64,000 nt of DNA from Hermatobates lingyangjiaoensis (GCA_026182355.1 JAPFBL010000009.1:248001-312000); one strand, 5' to 3'; positions 46,122 through 56,399 are shown, counted from the stretch's first letter. Program-made: numbers and translations. Notes: a model not told the origin generated them from the letters alone.

Positions 46122-46160
46122 GCCAACGTTTCGACATATATGTGTGTCTTCCCCAGGGCC
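46122..46160 (-). ncRNA. hammerhead motif, family C, core change
   Basis: Read minus: GGCC, CUGGGGA (A6 changed), extra A, GACA/UGUC stem II with CACAUAUA-type loop, GAA, ACGU, U, GGC. Unpaired; no opposite arm seen nearby. Confidence 0.6.
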
Positions 46161-46169
46161 ATAAACCTG

Positions 46170-47160
46170 TTTTTACAATTAGAACTATTACTACAACAAC
46201 TTTGGTTATTGTTTACATTTATATATAATATAAATTTCAAATTTATAACTGATGAGTAACTGGGAAGATAGTAATTAATAATCCGGTATTCTCACATTGA
46301 AATATGGTTTTACATTTTTTCAGAACTACAGAAATCAATATTTGCTTACCTTTGAAATCTGTTCTATTTTCAACATTCCTTCATTTAACTGCATTTCATG
46401 GTTCATAAACATTTGGAAAGTTCACTTCTGATGAATAGTGGGTCAAGAAAGAAAATCATTGTATATATACAATCATATATGTAAGCAGATATAATCATGA
46501 TTATTCTTGTATTCTTTATATATTTATTCTTGGGTCATTTAATGTTATATCTATTTTCAGATAACAACTCATTATATTTCTCTCTTCTTTGCTGGGAATG
46601 GATAATGATTAATTTGAAATAATCATTTAAGCTCTTTTGAATTGAATATGTTATAAATGTGATTCCTTAATTAGCCAATTAAATTAATATAAGAAAGAGT
46701 CAATACAATTGCAATATCTTTATATATTTTCAGTGTTATAAGTGTAAAGTATGTACCAAAATTCTGAGTTTTCACCCTGATAACATGAATGCTAATGCGC
46801 AATTAAATATTAATTCTCAATTACAAAGAACATTCCGATTTAATGATTTTTTCATTAAAATATAACATAACCATACCAGTAAAGCTGAATAATATATCAC
46901 TCAAGAGATAAAAGGATTCAGTCGATTGTAAATTATTTTCTCTCTTTATTGAATATTTGGGAAATTAATTTCTCGTCTGCATTGAATTTCTTGTTCAAGA
47001 GGTTGGAAGCCTTGATCTATTTATATACGTGTTATAATAAAATCGATGAATGTTTGTTCCTAAAATTGTCCAATAGGACACTATACAACTCAGATAATCA
47101 TTTCATGACTATTTCTTTTTACAACGAAGATAACAAAAATAAATGAAATAGTATAATTTC
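46170..47160. other. AT-rich non-coding stretch
   Basis: No gene or classified repeat is visible; the short open frame at 46949-47146 has no recognisable features. Confidence 0.45.
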
Positions 47161-47161
47161 A

Positions 47162-47163
<2 letters not shown>

Positions 47164-47202
<39 letters not shown>
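47164..47202. repeat. (AT)n microsatellite
   Basis: AT run preceding a family B unit. Confidence 0.95.
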
Positions 47203-47204
<2 letters not shown>

Positions 47205-47280
47205 AAACGAGAAACAGCTCTTTAGAATAACTTATTGAAGGATTAAGTGAAAAGAACACGGGGAAAGAACAACAAAACTC

Positions 47281-47317
47281 AGTTCAATGTTTTGAACTGG
47301 TCGTCATCAGGAGAAGA
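47281..47317 (-). ncRNA. hammerhead motif, family B, decayed
   Basis: Read minus: CUUCUC, CUGAUGA, extra C, GACCAGUUC, AAA in place of GAA, ACAUUGAAC. Confidence 0.55.
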
Positions 47318-47487
47318 AGATCTCTCCTGCGACTGCGAGGTAGAAATATTCAAGTGATTAAGTAACTTTTAAATGTGATTAAGTCACTTTAATCAAGTAA
47401 TTAAATCTTTTTATTGTTGTTTCTTTATTTTTTTTCCTCTTAATAGTTTATATGACAAAATAACATGTATATAGAACACCGTAAACG

Positions 47488-47535
47488 AACTTTTCAATTT
47501 TTCAACAATGGTAGTCGTTATCATCAGGAGAAGGA
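47488..47535 (-). ncRNA. hammerhead relic, family B
   Basis: Read minus: CUCCUGAUGAUAACGACUACC, AUUGUUGAAAAAUUGAAAAG (complement reading). Core start present, the rest diverged. Confidence 0.4.
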
Positions 47536-47572
47536 GTAGTAGATCGAATATTTTTAGTTTTTACTTTGTTTG

Positions 47573-47606
47573 TTCTCTGACAACATAAATTGAAAGGCCT
47601 CAGAGC
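47573..47606 (+). ncRNA. hammerhead motif, family I, core change
   Basis: UCU, CUGACAA (A9 kept, G8 changed), C, AUAAAUU, GAA, AGGCCU, residue C, AGAGC. Same helix III word as the pair at 47792 and 47863. Confidence 0.55.
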
Positions 47607-47682
47607 ATTTTTTTGTTATTTTCTATTTTCTTTATAGTTTTATATTTTATTGATTTTATGACAAGGTTATTGTGATTCTTCT

Positions 47683-47718
<36 letters not shown>

Positions 47719-47791
47719 TAATAATAAACAATAACTCTTGATATAATATATGAATTAAATACCACAATAAACAATATATATTCATTAAAAT

Positions 47792-47826
47792 GCTCTAAGG
47801 CCTTTCGTCAAACATCATCAGAGACC
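47792..47826 (-). ncRNA. hammerhead ribozyme motif, family I
   Basis: Read minus: UCU, core CUGAUGA, extra U, a short stem II GU/AC, GAA, self-complementary AGGCCU, residue U, AGA. Core intact; stem II is only 2 bp. Confidence 0.65.
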
Positions 47827-47862
47827 TAAAAGTTTTTTTTTTTTTTTTGGTTGTTCCATTTA

Positions 47863-47898
47863 GCTCTCTGATGATATTGTGACGAAAGGCCTCAGAGC
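47863..47898 (+). ncRNA. hammerhead ribozyme motif, family I
   Basis: A perfect 5-bp stem I GCUCU/AGAGC, core CUGAUGA, AUAUUGUGAC region with weak stem II, GAA, AGGCCU, cleavage residue C. Core intact. Confidence 0.7.
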
Positions 47899-48014
47899 AT
47901 TTTAATTAATATATATTGTTTATTGTGGTATTTAATTTATATATAAAAAGATTTCACATAAACACGTGAAACAACAATCAATGATCAAACCACAAATAAG
48001 AAATGGGAAAACAA

Positions 48015-48057
48015 GACTAAGATCTTTCAACCGTAACAAGCGGTCTTCGTCAGAGTC
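48015..48057 (-). ncRNA. hammerhead ribozyme motif, family A, intact
   Basis: Identical in all core, stem and helix III positions to the reference copy at 38933, on the minus strand. Its perfect antisense partner lies 23 bp away. Confidence 0.8.
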
Positions 48058-48080
48058 AAAAACCCAACAGTTGGGTTTTT

Positions 48081-48123
48081 GACTCTGACGAAGACCGCTT
48101 GTTACGGTTGAAAGATCTTAGTC
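48081..48123 (+). ncRNA. hammerhead ribozyme motif, family A, intact
   Basis: Plus-strand partner of 48015, identical to the reference. In one transcript the two arms would form a long hairpin that competes with the ribozyme fold. Confidence 0.8.
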
Positions 48124-48232
48124 TTGTTTTCCCATTTCTTATTGTGGTTTGATCATTGATGGTTAATTTATATATATATATATAGTAGTCGTTTGGAGTA
48201 GCAGTTTGCTTCTCAACGCGAGTACTGCGCAG

Positions 48233-48270
48233 TTCTTCCCGATGACGACGGATGTCGAAATATCGAAGTG
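48233..48270 (+). ncRNA. hammerhead motif, family B, one core change
   Basis: Stem I CUUC/GAAG, core CCGAUGA (U4 changed), extra C, stem II GAC/GUC with GGAU loop, GAA, AUAU, residue C. Followed by TGAGTCTGTAGTG and (AT)n at 48313-48350. Confidence 0.65.
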
Positions 48271-48459
48271 AGTCTGTAGTGTCTTTCTGTGTTCTTTTCT
48301 ATGTGTTAAAGTGTATATATATATATATATATAATATATATATATATATACTCGAAATTGATCTGAATTTGGTTAGTTTTTCGTTTTTCTTGGATATAGT
48401 CATTACAATTGTCCATAACAATGATAATAAAAAAATGAGGATAAATACTTAGAACAAAT

Positions 48460-50370
48460 ATGAATTACAATCAGTTAATGACAACCAACACAATAACCTT
48501 TGACTAAGTTTTTATAAAAAAACAAATTTATTGCATCGTTTACACGTAGGCCTAAAAATATAGATTATATGGCGTACACTTTTACATGTTTGCATATAAC
48601 TGTTTAATTACATTGTCTCTCTTAACAATTACGTAATTGTTCACCGACTCATATGCAAAAATAATTTTTTTATGGGTTAACCGTTAATAAATTTTTCCTA
48701 ATTGAGAATAAGTAATCCAATTGGTCAAGTGCAATTGTTTTAAACTGTATTACAAAGGATGGGATTTGATTAAATAATTGTGTGTCTAAGTATAATAAGC
48801 TGAGTTGTCCTGAAGAGTATATAAGAGAACACTCGGATAGAAACAAGTTTCAGAAACAAAATAAATATCAACTTGTAACAGAGTAAAGTTTCATTTAGAA
48901 GGAGAAGAATATAAAGATTTTTCTCGTCGAGTAGAAAGGTAACAAGTCGACCAGAAGAAAGCTAATTTTTCAGACAAACATTTGTTCTTCTCTTAAACAA
49001 AAAAGAAGATAATGCAAACTTCTATCGGAGCAATTCGTGATTCATTTCTGCATAAGCATAAGTAGAATAAAATGAATTAAAAAATTGTATTAGAGATTTC
49101 AAAATTAATTAATTATATGTATATCCTGAAGGTTTGTTTCGCTCTATTTTGTCGTGAAGTTAAACAAAATTCACTCTAAAATTTAATTAGTTTCCACTTT
49201 GATTTTAGGAGAAATGTATAAGGAAAATATATTACTTACAAAAGTACCGACTAGCCAGTCAAATCATTGAATCAATAAATTGGAATCAATATTCATTGGA
49301 ATTAAATGATTGGAATCAAAATTCAATACCACTGTTCATTGACATCACTGTTTCATTAGTCACCAGCTGTGCAATCTCTTTCGAGGTTTTTACTCATGAT
49401 TTGAATGAGGGAGTGCTTGTCTTCACATAAAAGATTTTATGCAACGTCGATGAGATTCTAACACTTAGTGTTCAACCTCAGGTTACATCTGCTTTAGTAA
49501 GGAGAGGTGAGGTGTCGTAGATATAGAGTGAAAGATTACTAGGACACTGCTATGACTCCTTGAACACTCGACATCTTTTTACTAAAACAGTTGGATGAAC
49601 ACGAACTCTAAGACTTCGAAACACCTTGACGTTCTATTAAATCTTTTGTATAGAGACTTCATGTTTCTTTTCCTCATTCCAGTCATGTTACATAAGTTTC
49701 AACTCAAAGAAAAATCCACTGATAATTTATTTCACATCTAAAAGGCTGTGAAAGTAAAGAGAAAACTAAGGTTTGTTGAAATACATGATGCATATCACAT
49801 CAGTATAAAGGTAAAACACAGATATTTGATAGAAAACACGCACATTCTTTTGAAAAATACCAACAACCGGAAACAAAAGTTTACACGGTATTAAATATAT
49901 GTACTTCTTTGACTTCATTAAAAAGTACAGAAATTAGCTGACCAGAAAATGACACGTCGCCATTCTTTATATATATCAGCAGGAGGCCTTAATTAGCCAA
50001 TTATGTCAATGTAAGAAGTGACTCCATGAAAAATTACTCCCTCTATTAATTGGTCTCAATCTTTGTTTTTTTTTTTAATTTTACCCTTGAAAATTCCAAA
50101 CAATTTATGGCGAAACTTCGGTTTTTTAATCAGGAGTAGTTGATTCTTTGGACCAAATCTTCATGAAACTCATTTCGAATTTTAAGAATCAGTGGTCGAG
50201 AAGCTATATCAATGTTATTACTACATATATTTTAATATTATATTATCTCTACGTAATTTATTTTTTCAGAATAGCTTGTTATTTTTGACAAATTGGCATC
50301 AAGCAAATTGACAAATTGACATGATAACCTCATCAGGACTTTTTCTTCATACTTTGGCTAAATAGCATAT
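48460..50370. other. non-coding stretch
   Basis: About 1.9 kb without HHRs or SINEs. No gene is supported; frames are short and AT-driven. Confidence 0.45.
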
Positions 50371-50377
50371 ACAACGT

Positions 50378-50456
50378 CTATATGTACTATATTGTATATT
50401 GTACTATATCAAATATTGTATATTTGTACTATATAGTATATTGTATTAGATATACA
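50378..50456. repeat. degenerate tandem of GTACTATATTGTATATT words
   Basis: Several imperfect copies of a 15-20 bp AT-rich unit in a row. Confidence 0.6.
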
Positions 50457-50690
50457 ATGCTTAGGAAAAGTATGTAACACTTCTCATCTTTCATACTTTT
50501 CTAAAAACATCTGGCATCATATACAATGGCTAAGTATTCTATAGAATGGCTGCGTTTCATACTTTGCCGGTAACATATATATGTATATATATCTTATAAT
50601 AATATACACATTATTTTAAACATGAGATAGTCTAATAGAATCACGTATCAAACTATTACAGCAAAAGAACTCATAAAAATAACGGCACAA

Positions 50691-50729
50691 TCACTTCAAT
50701 ATTGCGACCTCGTTATCATCAGGAGAAGT
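50691..50729 (-). ncRNA. hammerhead motif, family B, one core change
   Basis: Read minus: CUUCUC, CUGAUGA, UAACGAGGUC, GCA in place of GAA, AUAU, U, GAAG. Confidence 0.55.
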
Positions 50730-50758
50730 TGTTGTTTGCCAGCAGAGCAAACCCGTCT

Positions 50759-50800
50759 TCTTCTTCTCCTGATAACAACGAGGTCGAAATATTGAAGTGA
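50759..50800 (+). ncRNA. hammerhead motif, family B, core change
   Basis: CUUCUC, CUGAUAA (G8 changed), CAACGAGGUC, GAA, AUAU, residue U, GAAGUGA. Confidence 0.55.
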
Positions 50801-50899
50801 ATTGAGTTGTTTCTGCGTGTGCATTTCCTATAATGATTATAATATACATTGTATATGCATATAATTATATAACATTTATAGTAATAATATTAATAATAC

Positions 50900-52950
50900 T
50901 TTAAACATAAAAAAAGTATTTTGGTTTGTGTACAACTGTTGTTTGCTATATGATATCTTGTATTTTTATACAAGATATCACATAACGTTGACTTTGAAAA
51001 GTTTGATTTGGAACTAGAACTGAAAAAATACTGCTAAATTTTGATTTTATTCTATTCGACAGTCGATATACTCATCAAGTTGTATATATAAAATAGAAAT
51101 GTTGATATATCTGGGAAGTGTTATATCGAGGAGTTGTCAATGCTTTTAAAGATGACTATTTGGGTGGAGACACAGTTATGACTCACGTGCATAATTCCCG
51201 AAGAATGTTTCACACCAATGACACATGCTAGAATACGTTGAAGTATGCATTTTTGAACAGAATTCACAATAATGGTTCTGTTTTGGGTTAATGAGAATTT
51301 TACAAATAAATGAACAATTAAAATGATTCAAAAGCTAAATACAACTTAAAATACCTGGTAGTTAAAACATAAATTTATAATTGCTAGGTTTCATCCACGT
51401 TATTATCATTCAAAATAATCTTTGTAATGAGTGCCGGAAGATTATTACGATGACGTGTTTTTCACTGGAGGTCCAGCTGGATGAAGGTTAGGCAGTCTGA
51501 CATGTCCGGTGAATCCAGCTAGCCAAATCAGGGCACAGCACCACGTCGTTCTTCTAACCTCTTGATCCTATCAGTGGAATTAAACCTTTGGATGAAAACA
51601 AATTAGGGCACCAAGGCCACTTGGATTAAAACCAGCCTTGTATCACATGTGTTTTTTTTCAACAAACCTGTACTCCCTGTTTGATAGAGTTTATTCTTAT
51701 GTTCCATTTTCATATATAATGTGTAATATAAATAGTAACCACATCAGGATATCACATCTCACAATCAGCAATTATATTATGTAGTTAAAATAAAATACAA
51801 AATAAATAACATAAATAAAGTAAAAGACTTAATGAAATGAAACAAAACCATCTTCAATTGAAGATAATTGAGCAATGAACAAGCTGCTCATAATAGTAAT
51901 ATTTCTTTAATATTCCTATTATCTACACACTGATAGGGTGATGCAATTATATAAACACCTTGACTCTTATAACCATATTGTAAAATTAACTGTTTCTAAG
52001 GTTTGCAAGGAAATAGAACTTAAGACACTTCTGGGACATATACCAATAAAACCATCAATCATCCTAAAACTACATCATAATTTAAAAACCCATTAAATGA
52101 TAGTATGAATATAGCGATACCCTTCAGTTATTCTTAATATTAAACATTTATTTATTATATACATCCAGTTCAAAATTGTTTGACAATTAAACTATATTCC
52201 ATTAGATATATTAACCATTGTTCGACTTCAAGCTCATCTGGAGGTGTAGAATTTGTTTAACTCCATTAATATATTTAAGGTTAAAAACACCAAATTTTAT
52301 TAACGAGTTTTCTATTAAAATTCAAGATATATAACTGGTTCTCAAAAAATATATTTCATAAACATTTTCTAAATTTACGCTATAAATGAATTGGTATTCT
52401 TTCTAACGTTCAGACCATAAGAATGATATATGAATGGTTATATATTCTATCTTATGAAATTATAGGTTTATAATAATTGAAATAATAAATATTATAATAT
52501 TATATTTTATAATATTGTGAGATGGTTTGATTGATGATATATAGCACTGAGTTAGAGCTATACGCCAGTCCTGACTGCTTTATTTAGAGATTAAGGGACG
52601 CCTACATGCAGTTTTAGTATTGAGATTTCAGTAAAAATCAATTATTTGCATTATGCACATCATTTCTGCTCTTTTTTTTTTAATAAGTTTAAGTAAATTG
52701 TACATTATTGAATAATAGGTTAGTTTATAACAAAACTCACCTTTTTTTGCATAGGTATTCTTTGTTTTCTGTTTGTAATTTTCTTTTTAAATAAAATGAT
52801 TTAAATTGAAACGATTCTCCATATGTATTATAGTAGTGATAATGTGAAAATACTCTGGAGGGTTCTTGTTTATGTAGACCTGAATATTGGTTCTATAATG
52901 CGTCTAGCAAAAGTAGCTTTGGAGGCCTGTTGGTATTTGTTCTGAGACAA
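50900..52950. other. non-coding stretch with a GC-richer segment
   Basis: Mostly AT-rich. Bases 51420-51640 are richer and complex (GTCCAGCTGGATG, CACAGCACCACGTCGTT) but have no sustained frame and no recognised family. No gene called. Confidence 0.4.
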
Positions 52951-52979
52951 TTGTGGCTACGATTAGGCGATATTGAGAG

Positions 52980-53180
52980 GGTGAGGGCGGTGTAACGGAC
53001 CTATCTCTGACGGGGAGGGTGAGTCAGGGCGGGGCGTATAAATAGACCAGGAAGGGAGAAAGGAAGTGAGCGACAGGAACCAGACGTCTGCCCGGACCAG
53101 CTGAGCTCTCCGTCCTGTCGTCGGCTCTCAAGGCCGCGGCCCTTTCACTTCACACGTCCACTCTACACATCTCATTTACA
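52980..53180 (+). promoter_or_regulatory. GC-rich core-promoter-like island with TATA box
   Basis: In order: AP-1-type TGAGTCA (53020-53026), GC box GGGCGGGGC (53027-53035), TATA box TATAAATA (53037-53044), then a GC-rich leader. A start near 53065-53069 is implied by TATA spacing, and AGACG at 53092-53096 would suit a downstream element. CpG density is far above the surroundings. It could be a gene promoter or a retroelement LTR: TGTAACGG at 52991 resembles an LTR start, but no matching end or target duplication was found. No coding frame follows. Confidence 0.5.
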
Positions 53181-53246
53181 AATCTTCATTTCATACAATC
53201 TTTCCTGTATGATATCTTCTGTTGTTGTTTTTTTTTTTATATACTA

Positions 53247-53286
53247 GGCTTATGAAAAAGGTTTTAAACAAAACTGAAACGTAGGA
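53247..53286 (+). ncRNA. hammerhead-like motif, family E, decayed
   Basis: GGCU, UAUGAAAAA, GGUUUU, AAAC, UGAA, ACGU, AGG. Same altered core as the other family E copies. Confidence 0.45.
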
Positions 53287-53402
53287 CTTGAAAATTTGAT
53301 TTGAACAAAGAACAGAACAAAGTACCCAGTTCAGGTCACGCGTGTGAGAACACTGTTGGTCTCCAACCATCTCTTCGCATGTGCGCTTGGTGTTCTTATC
53401 TC

Positions 53403-53440
53403 AACTCTCCTGATGACTATTCAACCAAAAATTAGAGACA
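53403..53440 (+). ncRNA. hammerhead motif, family D, damaged
   Basis: CUCUC, CUGAUGA, C, UAUU then AACC (stem II mismatched), AAA in place of GAA, AAUU, A, GAGA. Preceded by the family D leader word GTTGGTCTCCAACCATCTC. Confidence 0.55.
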
Positions 53441-53559
53441 GTAAGTGTGTTCGTTTCTTTGTTCTGTGTCTGCGGTTTACTGTGAAACGTTTGTTATCCT
53501 TTTGGACGTTTTCCCTCGTAGAATATATATATATATATATATATATCTGTTGGGTTTTT

Positions 53560-53602
53560 GACCCTGACGAAGACCGCTTGTTACGGTTGAAAAATCTTAG
53601 TC
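53560..53602 (+). ncRNA. hammerhead motif, family A
   Basis: GACC, CUGACGA, A, GACCG/CGGUU, GAA, AAAUCU (changed from AGAUCU), U, AGUC. Core intact; helix III word and stem I each have one change. (AT)n at 53522-53546 precedes it. Confidence 0.7.
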
Positions 53603-53758
53603 TTGTTTTCCCATTTCCTATTGTGGTTTGATCATTGACTGTTATTTCATTGACTGTTATCTTTTTATATATTTATATATACAACAAGATTACACATAAA
53701 CACGTAAAATAACAATCAATGATCAAACTATCATTTCAATATGAAATGAAAAAAAAAA

Positions 53759-53800
53759 GACTAAATCTTTCAACCGTAACAAGAGGTCTTCGTCAGAGTC
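53759..53800 (-). ncRNA. hammerhead ribozyme motif, family A
   Basis: Read minus: GACU, CUGACGA, A, GACCU/CGGUU (one pair lost), GAA, AGAUUU, AGUC. Core intact, helix III word changed. Confidence 0.7.
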
Positions 53801-53829
53801 AAATCGTCATCATAATCACTTGGGTTTTT

Positions 53830-53872
53830 CACTCTGACGAAGACCGCTTGATACGGTTGAAAGAACTTAGTC
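53830..53872 (+). ncRNA. hammerhead motif, family A
   Basis: CACU, CUGACGA, A, GACCG/CGGUU, GAA, AGAACU (changed), U, AGUC. Core intact. Confidence 0.7.
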
Positions 53873-54246
53873 TTTTTTTCCCCATTTCATATTGTGGTTT
53901 GATCATATATATATTATTAAAGTTAGCAGCTGTTTCTCCATTGACTACTTTTCTGTTGAGAGTTTCTAATCTGGTCTATTTATAGTCTAGTACATTTTCT
54001 ATTTACGGTAAGTCGTAGATATTTTCTAAAGAGTTCAGGAAGAGACATAAAGTTATAGATGAATCGTAGTCAATTCACAAGGTGGTGCTCACTTTAACAC
54101 AATATCTTAAAGAGAAGACTTGCTGCCATAACATTAATAAATATATATATATATACTTGATAAACGAAATGCGGTCAGATTATACTTAAAAAAACTGTAA
54201 TAAAGTAAGTAATCTAATAAAGTTTAAGCTAAATTAAGTGTAAGCC

Positions 54247-54275
54247 AAAACGGTTGAAATATTGAAAAGTGAGTC
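54247..54275 (+). ncRNA. hammerhead 3' half, family B
   Basis: CGGUU, GAA, AUAU, U, GAAAAGUGAGUC only; the CUGANGA half is missing. The following words TTTCTTTCCATGTGTCACAG match the flanks of other B copies. Confidence 0.45.
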
Positions 54276-54384
54276 TCTGTTATGTTTCTTTCCATGTGTC
54301 ACAGTTTATTTTAAGTATATATGAAAACAAAACAAAACTTAAACTTTGATTATTTAATTCGTGGAATCGTTTCATTTTATTATA

Positions 54385-54639
54385 TGAGCCGCTTATTTTG
54401 AAAGTGGCCTAATTCCATTTATGTTAAAATCGAGATATTTAAGGGTTTGCGTTTTACAAAATTTAAAAATATTGTCATTTTATTTATCAACTAATTTTTG
54501 TTATAAAAAAACTTAGTAATTTTAAATAAATTTTGTACAATTTGCTGCAAAAGGTAAAGATAACGTAAAAATGTAATTATTTAAATAGCTAGCTAAATTT
54601 TTTTGGAAAATGGAATTAGGCCACTTTCAAAATAAACGG

Positions 54640-54643
<4 letters not shown>
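54385..54643. mobile_element. 259-bp MITE with 36-bp terminal inverted repeats
   Basis: The ends read TGAGCCGCTTATTTTGAAAG and, inward from the right, TGAGCCGTTTATTTTGAAAG, and the match continues through TGGCCTAATTCCATTT (35 of 36 positions). TA lies on each side, suggesting a TA target duplication as in Tc1/mariner-type elements. No coding sequence. The superfamily is inferred only from TA. Confidence 0.8.

Positions 54644-54686
<43 letters not shown>
54644..54686. repeat. (AT)n microsatellite
   Basis: AT run between the MITE and the next family C ribozyme. Confidence 0.95.
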
Positions 54687-54688
<2 letters not shown>

Positions 54689-54691
54689 TGT

Positions 54692-54730
54692 AGCCCTGAA
54701 GATGTCTACAAATATAGACGAAACGTCAGC
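54692..54730 (+). ncRNA. hammerhead ribozyme motif, family C
   Basis: AGCC, CUGAAGA, extra U, perfect stem II GUCUA/UAGAC, GAA, ACGU, residue C, AGC (stem I loses one pair relative to GGC). The downstream arm word TTAAAGGTGTTG matches 8530 and 8795. Confidence 0.75.
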
Positions 54731-54879
54731 TTAAAGGTGTTGTATTGATTGAAGCTAGAACAATCATCGATAAAAAAGTAAATTAGCATATATATATATA
54801 TGTAATAAAAGTTTATCAGGATTCCGTCAGTTCTTCAGTTTCCAGACTGATCAGATTTCAGCTATTCAGTCGGTTTGGC

Positions 54880-54992
<113 letters not shown>

Positions 54993-55058
54993 AAGATTTC
55001 ACATAAACACGTGAAACAACAATCAATGATCAAACCACAATAAGAAATGGGAAAACAA

Positions 55059-55101
55059 GACTAAGATCTTTCAACCGTAACAAGCGGTCTTCGTCAGAGT
55101 C
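55059..55101 (-). ncRNA. hammerhead ribozyme motif, family A, intact
   Basis: All core, stem and helix III positions as in the reference copy at 38933, on the minus strand. Confidence 0.8.
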
Positions 55102-55126
55102 AAAAACCCAACTCAGTTGGGTTTTT

Positions 55127-55169
55127 GACTCTGACGAAGACCGCTTGTTACGGTTGAAAGATCTTAGTC
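55127..55169 (+). ncRNA. hammerhead ribozyme motif, family A, intact
   Basis: Plus-strand partner, identical to the reference. Confidence 0.8.
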
Positions 55170-55200
55170 TTGTTTTCCCATTTCTTATTGTGGTTTGATC

Positions 55201-55232
<32 letters not shown>

Positions 55233-55488
55233 TATATATTGTAAACACCAATGAAAGGTCTATAAGAGAGCATGGCAAAGTTTCAAGAAAAACATTTAGA
55301 AAGAAGCATAATAGAGCAAGAATTGGTATTACTTACTCGTTTCATTATTCATAAATTATAAAATGGCTTTTCTTAAACCACAAGGACACAAAGTCATCAT
55401 GCTTAAGCTGGTTACAACCTATATTCTAATTTTTAAAACAAAAACAAAAAAAAATATTAAACAAAGTTAATGTGGTTTGTGCCAAGTA

Positions 55489-56371
55489 CAGTGATACCTT
55501 GAGATACGATTGCCCTAACATACGATTATTTGAGATACGACACGAAATATTCGACCATTTTTTGCTCCGATATACGACGAAAACTTTGAGATACGATTCG
55601 GTGATTCTTACTCACGACGGAGGAGCTAAAGGAGTTGCATAAGATTTCCCATTCGGAGGTAATGCTGGAACTCAGCAGTGAGGAGGAGGTCGAGCCGGTG
55701 GAGGAACTAACTTCACGTGAAATTCGTGATATCCTTGACAAGTGGCAGGAAGTGTCTGATTTCGTAGAAAAAAGACACCCAGAGAAAATGTCTACTGGGA
55801 GAGCGAGTGCCTTATTTAATGTTACGTGTCTCACATTTTTTCGTAACATTTTAAAAAAGAGGCAGAAACAAACCTCTCTTGATCGTTACTTTTCAAAGGT
55901 CTCACGTAGTGAATGAGGCCAAAAAGGCACAACATGAAAGTGATGATTAGCCTAAGTGATGATTAAAAAAAAAATATAGAAATTATGGGGATATCTAAGA
56001 ATTTAGATCCAGATTTTTTTTTTGAAAAAAAAAATCTGGGCCTTAATTCTTAGATACAACAAATCTAAAAAAAAAATTGAAAAAAAAATTAAATAAAAAT
56101 TTAAACTCCTTTCTTTTTTATTGATTTTATTAACATTTATCATACATCAATATGTTATTTTATCATATTTGTGTTATTACTCGTTTATTTGTACAAAAAA
56201 TGTTATATTATATGCAATTTAACGTTTTTTTTTTTGAGTGATGTAGTATCCCTGGAACGCATTAATACATATTACATTGTTTTAAAGGGAAAAATTGCTT
56301 TGAGATACGAATTTTTTGACATACGACGATGTTTACAGAACGAATTAAAATCGTATCTCAAGGTATCACTG
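55489..56371 (+). mobile_element. Tigger/pogo-type DNA transposon, internally deleted
   Basis: 883 bp with perfect 22-bp terminal inverted repeats (CAGTGATACCTTGAGATACG plus AT) and TA on each side (55487-55488 and 56372-56373). GAGATACGA-like words repeat just inside both ends, as in Tigger elements. Only the transposase tail survives. A T/A-rich internal hairpin lies at 55987-56055. Confidence 0.9.
55635..55916 (+). pseudogene. Tigger/pogo transposase C-terminal tail
   Basis: Codes about 90 residues resembling the end of TIGD/pogo transposases: an acidic stretch (SSEEEVEPVEELTSREI), then LDKWQEVSDFVEKRHPEK, then a helix and RQKQTSLDRYFSK at the C-terminus. The DNA-binding and DDE catalytic domains are absent, so it cannot be active. 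Confidence 0.8.
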
Positions 56372-56399
56372 TATATATCAAGTTTTCATAATATTTTTA

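Larger units (their letters stand above)
47720..47946. repeat. family I foldback element
   Basis: The left arm (GAATTAAATACCACAATAAA ... AAATGCTCTAAGGCC) and the right arm (GGCCTCAGAGCATTTTAA ... TTTATTGTGGTATTTAA) are inverted around a T-rich loop. The right flank is split by the family A palindrome at 47946. (AT)n at 47684-47714 borders it on the left. Confidence 0.85.
47946..48162. mobile_element. family A perfect palindrome with 12-bp flanking direct repeat
   Basis: Near-perfect inverted arms of about 95 bp meet at A48069 (CCCAAC-A-GTTGGG). TTAATTTATATA occurs on both sides (47934-47945 and 48163-48174), as expected of a target duplication, and the insertion site is the right flank of the family I foldback. 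The left end is full length (AAAAAGATTTCACATAAAC); the right arm stops just after GATCATTGAT. Confidence 0.85.
50640..50835. repeat. family B foldback element
   Basis: Short arms (CACTTCAATATTGCGACCTCG and its complement region at 50770-50802) around a 30-bp loop, giving minus and plus ribozymes. Confidence 0.7.
53680..53905. repeat. family A foldback element
   Basis: Left end nearly full length (GATTACACATAAACACG), minus HHR, 30-bp centre, plus HHR, and a right arm that ends at GTTTGATC before an AT tract. Confidence 0.8.

Noticed and set aside
51420..51640. GC-richer segment as a gene exon
   Set aside because: No sustained open frame and no clear splice pattern.
52991..53220. Solo LTR starting TGTAACGG
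   Set aside because: No matching CA end with a 4-6 bp target duplication was found, so it is kept as a promoter-like island with LTR as an alternative.
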